From Dioscorea cayenensis subsp. rotundata (lineage: Eukaryota > Streptophyta > Magnoliopsida > Dioscoreales > Dioscoreaceae), in NCBI RefSeq assembly GCF_009730915.1, contig NW_024086660.1:1-64000 (forward strand): DNA of 64,000 nt, read 5' to 3'. Within the stretch, counting starts at the first letter, position 1, and each line of letters begins with the position of its first letter. Below, in pieces: positions 54,895 through 64,000 of the stretch. Position numbers and translations under genes: made by a program. The notes under the pieces were generated by a model, which did not search any database, was not told where the DNA came from, and saw nothing but the letters and a program-made list of their open reading frames with translations.

Positions 54895-55530
54895 GGAGGC
54901 TTGAAAAATAGTGTGTTCATCGCGGCTTGAGGTTGCATAAGAACTACCAAGAAATATGAAACTTACCCTCCGGGATGATGCAAATGTGGATGTCAAGCAT
55001 GAGTCACCTTTGGTCTCCAAGGAAAAGCTTTGGGCCGGAGTCGCTTTAAGTCTCGGCATTGGCGGGTCCTTGGAAGGTTTCAATCTCCTACCCGCATTTG
55101 CTTCCTCAACCCATTTTAAAATACCTTGAACTACCCATAAATGTTGTTTAGGTCTCCAAGGGAACAAGTTTGGTTGAGAACTTGTCAAGCTTTGCATAAG
55201 TGGATCAAATGTTGGCTTTAACATCCTATCCACAATATTTTTCTCAACCATAGTGTGATGAACATCAAGTACCCATAACATTTGCTTGGGCCGCCAAGGA
55301 AAAATCTATGGTTGGGAATTGTCCAAGCCCGGCATTGGTGGGTTCAATGATGATCTTAGTTTCCTTCCCACATCTTCAAATACAATTCCCGAAATTTTGT
55401 TTTTGCACTTGACCAAAATGGGTAGATTGATGGAAAGATCAATATTGAGGCAAGTGGGTTCTTCAATTGTGGTCGATTGAGCTTCTTCCACTTGCTCACA
55501 TGATCTCTACTTGTTTCTTACCACTAAAAT
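54895..55530 (-). pseudogene. Repeat-bearing protein relic of unknown role (E9)
   Basis: Frames at 55491-55306 and 55281-54895 (the second runs on to 54805 through the stem-loop) encode about three units of 45-50 residues built around PPMPxLxxSQPxxFPWRPKQ. Clear copies are LNPPMPGLDNSQP, SLTSSQPNLFPWRPKQ and SKDPPMPRLKATPAQSFSLE. A stop near 55310 splits units one and two. It lies between the gag-like N-terminal gene and the donor, where families A and B have protease. I do not recognise the domain. Confidence 0.55.
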
Positions 55531-55556
55531 CAATAGCCTTCAAGGTTTCACTTGGG

Positions 55557-56225
55557 CTATTTTTCGACATTGCTCAATGGGCTACTTGAAGAAGGCTTGA
55601 ATTTGCCCTCAACAAGTTGCTTGACTTGGTTCTCAAGTGCTTGGATCGACGCTTTGAACACCCCATAGTATTGTAACAAGCTCATCAAGTTTCTTTTCAT
55701 TCGCAAGTACGTAGCTCTGCGGCTTTCGAACATAAACCTTGCTAGAATATCTTCATGGGTGAAATTTCTTTTTGGTTGTTGTTGTGGCTGAAATTGAAAA
55801 ACTTGGGGTTGATATGGACTCAATTGTTGTGGATAGGTTGGTGTTGCTCTCATGGCCAAAAATTTTTCCAACCTATCTTCAAGTGCATAGGTATTCGCGG
55901 TGTCCATGCGCATTTGTTGCTCAAGTGCATAGAGTTTCACGGCCAAGAGTTTTTCTTGAAAATCAAGGGTCGTATCATTTTGGTATGCCCTATTGGCATC
56001 TAATTCTTCCATTTCTCTCTCAAGTGCAAACATTTTAGCTCCCAATAACTTTTCTTGAAAATCCAGGTCTGAATCATTTTGGTATGCTCTCTTGGCATCT
56101 AATTCTTCCATTTGTCTCTCAAGTGCATACATTTTAGCGCCAAGCAGTTTTCTTTCAAAGTAAAACACGAAAGAAACAAAATAAGTAAATATGCACAAAA
56201 TGGTAAATGACACATACAAAGACAA
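55557..56225 (-). pseudogene. gag-like gene with 33-residue helical repeats (E9)
   Basis: The 222-residue frame opens MSLYVSFTILCIFTYFVSF, a hydrophobic start that may be untranslated leader; ATG at about 56132 is an alternative. Residues 26-58 and 59-91 are near-identical 33-residue units (KLLGAKMYALERQMEELDA and KLLGAKMFALEREMEELDA), and a third, diverged unit covers about 92-127. The pattern is strongly helical, as in a coiled coil. The C-terminal part (IQALENQVKQLVEGKF, then LSNVEK and a stop) matches the NLENQVGQIAK...GSLPSNTE linker of family A gag. So this is gag with its capsid half replaced or lost. A frameshift at the stop separates it from the KAIDFSGKKQVEI block. Confidence 0.6.
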
Positions 56226-56291
56226 ATATTCACAACAACAAAGATAAATAACTAGAGTAGTGAGCTAAAGGTTTTCCTAGCATTCTTGGAT

Positions 56292-56309
56292 TCCCCGGCA
56301 ACGGCGCCA
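56292..56309 (-). other. tRNA-Asp primer-binding site, exact (E9)
   Basis: TCCCCGGCAACGGCGCCA, 18 of 18 bases, identical to E5 and six bases from the LTR start at 56316. Confidence 0.92.
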
Positions 56310-56315
56310 AAAACT

Positions 56316-57445
56316 TGATGAGTCCACAAGAGCATGGGTCATCATAATACCTCGGCGTGACATGTGGGTCTGATTCCCTTGGGGTCCCAAGAGCCGCTAT
56401 TACTCTCCCGTATGGCAATCGCCTAGTCTACCAAATATATGATTAAAACAAGATAAGGAAAATAACAAAAGAAAAGAAACTATAAACACATGGACTAAGG
56501 GTCACCACACAAGCAAACTAAAGAAGCGCAGTAATGAAAAGTGCGAGGTCTCCCGAGCTAGGATCCCCTGACTACTAATGCTAGATGAATGCTAGAATTA
56601 CAAAGGCAACGGTGGTTGGACCAAGAGACATCCAAAAATAGATTACCCCGATGGTCAAGGTGGTAATCCCTAATCCAATAAGAGTATTGGCTCGAAACTC
56701 TTCCCGACCAAATCCTCCCACGATCAGCTACAATTAGGGGAAATCTCAAATTAGGGCCGAAACTCAACCTAGGTACAGGGCTAATGAGTTGAGGGGTATG
56801 AAATACCCAATGGTCATGGTGTATTCATACGCGTATCCCCTTCCAAGCAAGGTGTGTCTAGTATAAGGGCGATGGTCACGCTCTCAAATACAACCTAGAA
56901 GTTGAATCACAAAGTTCTCATGCAAAAACAACTACATCAAAGAGAACCAAGCGAGGATCACAAACCACACAAAATGCCATAAATGTAAATCAAAGCATCT
57001 ATATAAGCAAAGTTCATCGTAAGGTTCACCGTGATGCCCGTGATCTTTGGGAGTCTAGTTCATCATCAACAAAGGAGCAAGTGTAGAAGATAAGAGATAC
57101 AAAGAAAAGTTCATAACAAACTCCCCTAAGATGAAGACTAGAAGGTGGTGATGAGAACTCGTCGGATCTACGCCGGTGAGCTCCTAAATCATTTTCCTTG
57201 AGGGTAACCTTCTTCTCCCTCTCGATTTGCCCCTGACCGCCTTCTCCCGCAGCTTTGAAGCTCTAGAGGATGATGGTGGAGAGTGGTGTCCAAAAGTCCC
57301 CTAAATGATGCCCTAATAAGCCTTTTATATGCCCAGATCCCGATCGGTAAACGGGCCAGTATACTGGCCCTATGCTGACACCTCGTGAATTTCTGGGTGT
57401 CATGGAGATGAGTTACATGCTGATTGCTACAAAGACAATCGGCCC
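56316..57445 (-). mobile_element. 5' LTR of E9, outer end lost
   Basis: It starts TGATGAGTCC and is collinear with 51370-52500. The perfect palindrome GGGCCAGTATACTGGCCC lies at 57353-57370. The last ~190 bp, including TTATCA, is missing. Many one-base indels relative to the 3' LTR may be real or sequence error. Confidence 0.87.
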
Positions 57446-58816
57446 TATGCCTGCTGGAAGGTCCCTAGTCACAATTAAGCTCCCTAGGTGCTAAAAATCA
57501 CTTCAATGCTTTCACCGCAAGGTTCTCTCGCAACTAAGCCCCAGCAAAAGATCATCCCTTAGCATGTTCACTCTACTATGACCGCAAATAACTGGAGGAA
57601 ATGGAGGTAGGATAAATCACACCGGAGGGGAAAATGGACGCTCCACTCCTCTCAACTCACCCTCTCAACCGTCTCTAATCTAGCTTTGTCTAACTTTCAT
57701 GGTGTGTCACTCACTCACAAGGGTTACCAATAAGAACTCTCCACTCTATTGTCACTCTAAAGGGAGTATTCATTCAATCAAACATTAAAGATTGGAACTC
57801 AATTAGAGCATCAATTAATGAAACAATAATAAAATGTTTAATGAAACAAATACATCCTAGGGTTCACAAATCCAAGTACCCACTAGGGGGTTTAGCTCTC
57901 CATGGAGCTAGTTACAACCAATAATGAAATCGAATGTAAAAGCAAGTAATTCATAGAAAATCCCCTCGATAATCGTGATGATGGTCTTGTGGAGAAGCCT
58001 CGACTCTTCCAAAGGTCCCTTTGTCCGGCCTAGGGATACACATCGCGGCACTCCCACTAACTTTCTTCCAAATAGAGCATGATATTGAAGTCAGAGAACC
58101 TCTCCAAATCCCTTGGACAATATCTCTCAAAACCCTAGCTGCCGCCCTCTCTCAAGTTGGGGAAACGATGGGGAAAGCAATCCTGAAATCGGGCTTCAAA
58201 ACAACTTTAAATAGGCTGGAATAGGGCATCCACACGGGCCACTGGATCTTCCACATGCCCCTGTGGAATTTCCACACTGCATGTGAATTCTCTAGATTTC
58301 GGATTTTCAAAGATGTTGTGAACAAAATGAATCGCTACAGAATCTGTTACATTGATTCGCCACGATAACCTCGCCATGCTGCTACCCACCGAAAAACACT
58401 CCCGAATCCACTTTTCATCGAGGCAACATAAACGAGCACACGTTTATGTCGTAGATCGCATCACTTCTTTAATGAACGGGTTCATTGGTGAAGATCTTAC
58501 TATCATTGTACAAGTTGGGATAACCAAATGTGACTGCCTTTGTGCTCCTCCAACTCATTGTAATAATCTGAATACATGGAGCTTGGCACACATTCACGTA
58601 TCTTAGAGCCCCACTTGTGTCTTCATGTTTGTTGCTTCCAAGATTCCACCAAATAGTGCATTCACGATCTACTTTTGTATTTTTTTCTTAATACTTAGCT
58701 TCACAACCCTACATGTGTAAAAGAACACAAATACACATGTATTAGTGCTTAAACCTGGTAAAAGTCATGCTCATCGTAATGAAAGAATACTTAGATTCTT
58801 AACACACAAGCGCTAT
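57446..58816 (-). mobile_element. Family A LTR, second part (host of E9)
   Basis: It continues from CTAACACTT (51369) with GGAAGGTCCCTAGTCACAATTAAG and runs to GCGCTATTATTC at about 58816, a mutated TTATCA end. A TTTAAATAGGCTGG box lies near 58205. Confidence 0.83.
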
Positions 58817-59585
58817 TATTCACCTTAGTTGCAATGATTGTATTCTTGAGTTTAGGAGAATTTTTAATATTGAATGTTCTCATGCTCTAGTTTTTACTTG
58901 AATTTCTAGCAATTTTTGTCCGATTCACACTTATTTCACTAATAGCTCATTAAACTCTTTTGGACACTCAAGTAAGTGTTTAAGGGACTAAGTAGCTTTA
59001 ATTTCATGTGTTTCATTTTGCTAAAAAAATGGAAAAAGAAGAAAATTTTTATACTTGTTTGGTTATGCATTGGGGGGTGGAAAGAGCTACCACCTATGAA
59101 GTATGAAGCTACTCTCATGAGTCGATACTAGTTATGCCCCTAATGAGAGAAAGAGATATCTTATAGGATGAGCGAAAGCTACTACGGTAGAAAAATCAAC
59201 CACCCTCGAAAAGTGTGAAAGCCACCTTAGCGGCCGCTTCGGAAAGGGCTACCTTAGAGGATGTTTGAAGCTACTGCCACCTTTTTACTTTGTTTTGTAT
59301 ATAAATAAGTCCCTTATTTTAGAACTTTGAGGAGTATACTTTGGATTGATTTGATTGAGTTCACACACTTACACGATTTTGGGTTTGTTGTCCTTTTTTA
59401 TTCGAGTTTTTAGCTTGATCAATGATTTTTCGTATTTGGTGTTGAAACTTCCCAGACTTGTAGAATGCTTCCCTTGCATGCTTTTGGTGAACCCTAAGGC
59501 AAGCACTTTCAATATTTCCTTCTTCTATTCTTCATCGTTTTTATTTTTGCTTGAGGACAAGCAAAAAGCTTAAGTGTGGGGAGTT
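58817..59585 (+). mobile_element. Family A 3' internal end with PPT, + strand
   Basis: This is the reverse complement of 22870-22086 in E3, including repeated AAGCTACC/GAGCTACC motifs (59090-59290) and the PPT AAGTGTGGGGAGTTT at 59571-59585. It has no coding content. Confidence 0.85.
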
Positions 59586-60269
59586 TGATATGTGCTTGTG
59601 TATTAGTAATACAAAGTATTCTTCTCTTACGATGAGAATTACTTTAATTAGGTTTTAGCACTACAACATGTGTGTTTGTGAACTTTCGCTTTATGAAGAG
59701 TTGTGAAGCTAAAAATGAAAGAAAGAAGCTAAAGTGCATTAGCGATTGTAATTTATTGATGAAGTCTTGGAGTGAATAAATGTGAAGACATAAGTTGTGA
59801 TTGAAGATACATGAATGTGTGCCAACCTCCATGCGCCAAGCAATTACAATGGTTTGAGGGCACAAAGGTGGTCACATTTGTGTATCCCGACTTGTGCAAT
59901 GATAGCAAGATCTTCATTAATGACAACTTTTATTGAAGAAGTGACGCGATTCTACAGCATGGATGTGTGCCCGCTTATGCCGCTTTTGATGAAAAGTGTG
60001 GATTCGAGAGTATTTTTGGCAATGCTTTGGCAAGGCTTTTTGGAGTGGTTCTATAACTTTGACATCACGCTTCTCTTGGAAGATAGTTATCGGGGAGCTT
60101 TTCATTGGCACCGATCCGGCGAGGTGTACCTTAGTCTTGACAAGGGGACCTTTGGAGAGGACGACGCTACTCCACAAGACCACTGACATGAATACCGAGG
60201 GTGTTTTCCTATAGATTACATGTTTTTACTTTCGATTTCATTATTGATTGTATCTTGCTCCATGGAGTT
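59586..60269 (+). mobile_element. Family A LTR, first part
   Basis: It starts TGATATGTGCTTGTG directly after the PPT, so it is a 3' LTR. It is interrupted at CATGGAGTT (60269) by another LTR; its remainder would lie beyond the window. Confidence 0.85.
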
Positions 60270-63200
60270 TGATAAGTGCTTGTGCGATGTGAATGTGAAG
60301 CGTTCATTCCTTATGTTGAGCATTACTTTTCTCAGGTTTTTACACTAATATGTGTTTTTTTATGTTACTGCAAGCGTGTAGGGTCAGTGAGGCCAAGTAT
60401 AAAGGAAAGAAGCCAATGTGGGTTACAATGTCTGATTTTGAGGAAATCTTGCTAAGGTTCAAACGCCAAGACATAGGTCGATGTGAGATGTTAGAGTGTG
60501 TGCCAACCTCCTCGTATTCGAGTTGGCACATCCATTTGAGGGCACAAAGGCAGTCACACTCGAGCATTCTGACTTATGCAGATAGAACAAGAGCTTCACC
60601 AATGTGGCTATCATATAAGATGCAAGTGATCCACTGATGTGAACGTCAGTCGCTTTACGCTATCCGATGAAAGTATGGATTCGGAAGCAATTCAGTGTCG
60701 AAAACCGTATCGTAGCACTATAGCAACACCGTGAGAAAGTACTATAGCAAAAGACTGCTTGCAGCCCGACCGAGAAAACAGGAGTTCAGAGGAACCACAC
60801 GAAGCGCGTGGAAATTATCCACGCCTGCGGGAAAGTCCCCACGGGCGCGCGAAGCATCCACGCCCGTGTCGCCGCCTCGATTCCACTCTCTATTTAAAGC
60901 CTAATCAGCCCCGATTTTAGTATTCTTTTCTTCATCTTTTCCCCAACTTAAGAGAGGGCTTCGGCTAGGGTTTCGAGGGGTATTGGCCATGGTTTTGGAG
61001 AGGTTCTACGGCTCCCGGACATCGCCATTCCTCAGGGAAGAAGGTTGGTAGGGGAGCCTCGTCGAGGCGTATTGATAAGTGCTTGTGCGATATGAATGCG
61101 AAGTGTTCATTCCTATGTTGAGCTGCTACTTTTTCTCAGTGTTTTACATTAATATGTGTTTTTATGTTACTTTTTATGCGGTAGGGTTGTGAGGCTCGAG
61201 TATGAAGGAAATAGGCCAATGTGGATCATAATGCACCTATTTTGGAGGAGATCTTGCTAAGGTTCAAACACGAAGACATAGGTCAGGTGTGAGATACTAG
61301 AGTGTGTGCCAACCTCCCTCAGATTCGAAAGTGAGCACATTCATTTGAGGGCACAAAGGCGTACACACTGTAACATTCCGATTTATGCATATAAGAACAA
61401 GAGATCTACCAACGTGCACATCATTGAAGAGGCAAGTGATTCACGACGTAAATAGAGAAATCAGAGAAACAGAGAATCCACACGAGCGTGTGGAAATTAT
61501 CAACGCCCTGTGGAAATTCCACTGTATGCATGACATCATACACGCCCTGCAGTCGCCCGATTCCAGCTCCTATTTAAAGCCGATTTCAGCCCCGATTTTT
61601 GGTATTCTTTTTCTCCATCTTTTTCCCCAACTTGTGAGAGGACTCTGGCTAGGGTTTCGAGGGGTATTGGCCAAGGTTTTGGAGAAGTTCTACGGCTCCG
61701 ACATCTTGATTCCATTAGGAAGAAGGTTGGTAGAGGAGCTACGATCGAGGCGTATCCTATACCTGGACGAAGGAATCTTTTGGACGACGTAATAGAGGAC
61801 TCTCCACAAGACCATCGACACGCACTCATCGAGGGGTTTCTTTTATGGATTCATTGCTTTTTACATTCAATTTCTTTTGATTGTATTAAGCTCCATGGAG
61901 AGCTAAACCCCTAGTGGGTACTTGGATGATTGTGAACCCTAGGATGTATTCGCTTTCATTGAACTCTTGATTATGCTTTCAATAAATTGATGTTTATTGT
62001 GAGTTCCAACCTTGAATGCTTGATTGTATGAACATTTCCCCAGAGTGACACTAGGGTTGAGAGTTCTTGTTGGTAACCTCGTGAGTGAGTGACACAACAC
62101 GAGCGCTAGATAAAGCTAGGCTGGAGAGGGTTGAGAGGGTGAGTCGAGAGGCATGTGAGCCGCCCCTTTCCTCCCGGGCGTGATAGATTCTACCTCCGCT
62201 CCTTGAGTTCTTCTATGCCATAATAGAGTGAGTGGTATAAGGGATGAACCTCCGCTGGGGCCTAGTTGCGCGTGCAATGGGGCGAAGTGTTGAGAGGATC
62301 TTAGTATCTAGGGCTTAATTGTGGCTAGGGACCTTCCGCTTGGACCAAAGGGTTAGGTCTATATTTAGGAAGAGATTTATCACTTGGAATCCCTTTAGAG
62401 TTCATTGCAACTCTATGCGAAAGTGCGAGGTGTTGAGATTGTTCAATTTCTCCTCCGGGACATGTATAGAGTTAGGCATAGTTGACCTTAGATTTGGGAC
62501 TATGTATGTAAGGATTTCCACGACTCACCATTGCATCAATTAGGAAGTATAATAGAGGGTTCTTGCACTTGAAGCGATTATCCTAGGTGAAGCATTATCC
62601 GAGTACCCCATCTTTATCGAATGCCTTACCCACTTCTTACTTTTACTCTTTCACTTGTTGATTTTATTGTTGAGAATTGAATAAATTTCACACCTATCAC
62701 AATTGATCTTCCACATAGCTAAGAATCAAATTAAGTATTTTCACCCCCTACCCCTCGCGGATTCAATCCTCGCCCACCCCGGGATTATTATTTCGACAAG
62801 CCCGCACTGCATGGATATAAGAAAGGGGAACTTGTCGCTGCATCCCATAACGGATGAGGGAATTCTCGATCTACGAGTAGCACTTCATTAAAGATCGACA
62901 CGCACCATCGAGGGGTTTTCTATGGATCCATTGCTTTCTTTGCATCTCTATTTCTGATCTGCACTTTAGTTCATGGAGAGCTCAGCCTTCGCAGTACTGG
63001 GCATGTGAACCCCTAGTGACGTATTTATTTTCGAACCCTTATTATGCTCATAAATTGATGCCATTGTGAGTTCCCACCTGAACGCTTGATTATGAACACT
63101 TCCCCAGAACGACATCAGGCCGAGAGTTTGTTGCAGCCTCAGGAGTGACGATGACCACGAGCCGCAGAAAGCTCGGCTGGAGAGGGCTGAGCCGAGGCAG

Positions 63201-63807
63201 AGTCTCTCCCCTTCCCACGACAGATTCTAACCGCTCTCGAGTTCTTTGCGTCATAGCAGAGCGAATGGTCAGGGATGATCTCGGGTCAGCTTTCAGCACG
63301 CGCAACGGAGCGAAGCGTGAGGGTGATCCAGACCCAGGGCCTCACTCAGCCAGATCTTCCACCGACCAGCGGCTAGATCGATCACTGGACCGAGCATCAT
63401 GCACTGCAGGCGCAGTGCCGAGGCAGTCCCGATTCTCTCCTCCGCATGGCAGAGTTACATAGCTGACCCCAGACTCAGGACTCATGTCATTGCGATTTCA
63501 TGACCACTCATCGCTGATTGAGCTTAACAGAGTTCTGGCACTGAAACACTTATCCCATGCGAGCACTATCCCGGCACTCCCATCTTATCTGATCGCTTTT
63601 ACCCCTCTTTCACTTTTGCTCTCTAGCTGTCGCTTTCATCGCTGAGAATTGAACATTGTCACACTCATTATCATTGATCTTATACAGCAAGAATCCAACT
63701 CAGTATTTTTATTCCCTCACTCCCCTATGGATCCGACACCCGCCACCCCGAGATCATTACTCGACAACCCCTCGCACTCTGCGGATATACGCAGGGGACC
63801 TTGCTCT
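60270..63807 (+). mobile_element. Family A LTR (5' LTR type) split by a solo LTR
   Basis: It consists of 60270-61072 plus about 62844-63807, followed by a degenerate PBS. CACGCCCGTG palindromes lie at 60800-60870. The second part is much more diverged than any other LTR here and is richer in G and C, which may reflect poor sequence quality. Confidence 0.75.
61073..62837 (+). mobile_element. Nested solo LTR, family A
   Basis: TGATAAGTGCTTGTG at 61073 runs to GGGGAACTTGTCG at about 62837. Flanks are CGTAT (61068-61072) and TGCAT (about 62839-62843), an imperfect duplication. The host LTR resumes in register (CCCATAACGGATGAGGGAA, compare 50596). Confidence 0.75.
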
Positions 63808-64000
63808 TTTGGCGCACGCTGTCGGGAGCTAGGCTTTTAAAGATACTTTGCACTTTGTTTTCTTAGAGCGCAACATCGCCTTATCATTTGCCGGGGAGCT
63901 AGGCGACGTCGTGCTCTAAGAAAACAAAGTGCAAAGTATCTTTAAACGCCTAGCTCCCCGGCAACGGCACAAAAAACTTGACAAGGTCCCCTTGCGTATA
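63785..64000. repeat. Large inverted repeat around two facing LTR ends
   Basis: The left arm at about 63785-63872 (GATATACGCAGGGGACCTTG through TTTGCACTTTGTTTTCTTAGAGC) is the reverse complement of about 63911-64000, with roughly 40 bases between the arms. Each arm contains an LTR end, a PBS and the start of an internal leader. The right-arm PBS at about 63955-63972 is near-exact (one substitution). The left-arm PBS at about 63809-63832 (TTTTGGCGCACGCTGTCGGGAG) is degraded. Confidence 0.85.

Larger units (their letters stand above)
51370..57445 (-). mobile_element. Family C LTR retrotransposon E9
   Basis: It contains a 3' LTR, PPT, a coding relic, an exact PBS and a 5' LTR with a lost outer end, about 6.1 kb in all. 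It lies in a minus-strand family A LTR whose two parts (51309-51369 and 57446-58816) continue each other. The coding region is short. I see neither a retropepsin D-S-G motif nor any reverse transcriptase, nor an ATHILA ORF. Confidence 0.88.

Overview
This window is repeat-rich plant nuclear DNA, most probably from a flowering plant. Nearly every stretch I could assign is LTR-retrotransposon sequence of the Ty3/gypsy Athila/Tat type. The evidence is: primer-binding sites matching the 3' end of plant tRNA-Asp, gag with a short zinc knuckle, a retropepsin, an ATHILA-ORF-like protein downstream, purine tracts of the form AAGTGTGGGGAGTTT followed by TGATAAG, and about 1.5-1.9 kb LTRs running TG...CA. 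I see no host gene, rRNA, tRNA or CRISPR array. I also see no reverse transcriptase, RNase H or integrase, so the intact-looking units are non-autonomous.

Three LTR families are present. Family A starts TGATAAGTGCTTGTG, is about 1.8 kb and carries CACACGCCCGTGTGG palindromes. Family B starts TGATAAGTGTCTAAATG and is about 1.5 kb, with subtype B1 carrying CATACGG motifs and B2 carrying CTCAATGAG motifs. Family C starts on its coding strand with TGATAAACGTC and is about 1.3 kb.

Layout, with labels E1-E9 used in the entries. 1-1693: end of a + family A LTR with a 481-bp tandem duplication. 1694-5217 (E6) and 5218-8472 (E7): two minus-strand A elements reduced to gag, PBS and LTR. 8473-9005: family C LTR fragment. 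9006-20230 (E1, +, family B): gag, protease, a predicted intron, an ATHILA ORF fragment and the 3' end, interrupted by three solo LTRs. 18644-21885 (E2, +): shares the LTR at 18644-20230 and has a tandemly duplicated gag. 21886-29590 (E3, minus, A): gag, protease, palindrome array, ATHILA ORF and PPT, with one solo LTR inside. 29591-31627: LTR pieces. 31628-42806: E4 (minus, A), whose 5' LTR is split by the complete element E5 (34679-42500, TSD ACAAG). 42807-49924 (E8, +): intron-like region and ATHILA ORF, split by a solo LTR within a solo LTR and by a third solo LTR. 49925-51369: + LTR pieces and a fold-back. 51370-57445 (E9, minus, family C). 57446-58816: the remaining part of the LTR that E9 entered. 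58817-64000: + family A 3' end, stacked and nested LTRs, and a large inverted repeat running off the window.

The most interesting pattern is shared by unrelated families. gag-protease ends at a strong splice-donor consensus. A conserved pair of stem-loops follows, then about 1 kb of family-specific palindromes that also occur in that family's LTRs. A polypyrimidine-CAG or TAG acceptor then sits just before the ATG of the ATHILA-like ORF. This suggests an env-like, spliced subgenomic mRNA. A further conserved hairpin (GTACATTG/CAATGTAC, with a compensatory change in family C) plus a second purine tract lies 0.85-1.0 kb before the 3' LTR.

All boundaries were read by eye. Terminal TG/CA positions and target-site duplications are exact readings. 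Boundaries of truncated pieces are good to about 10-30 bases.
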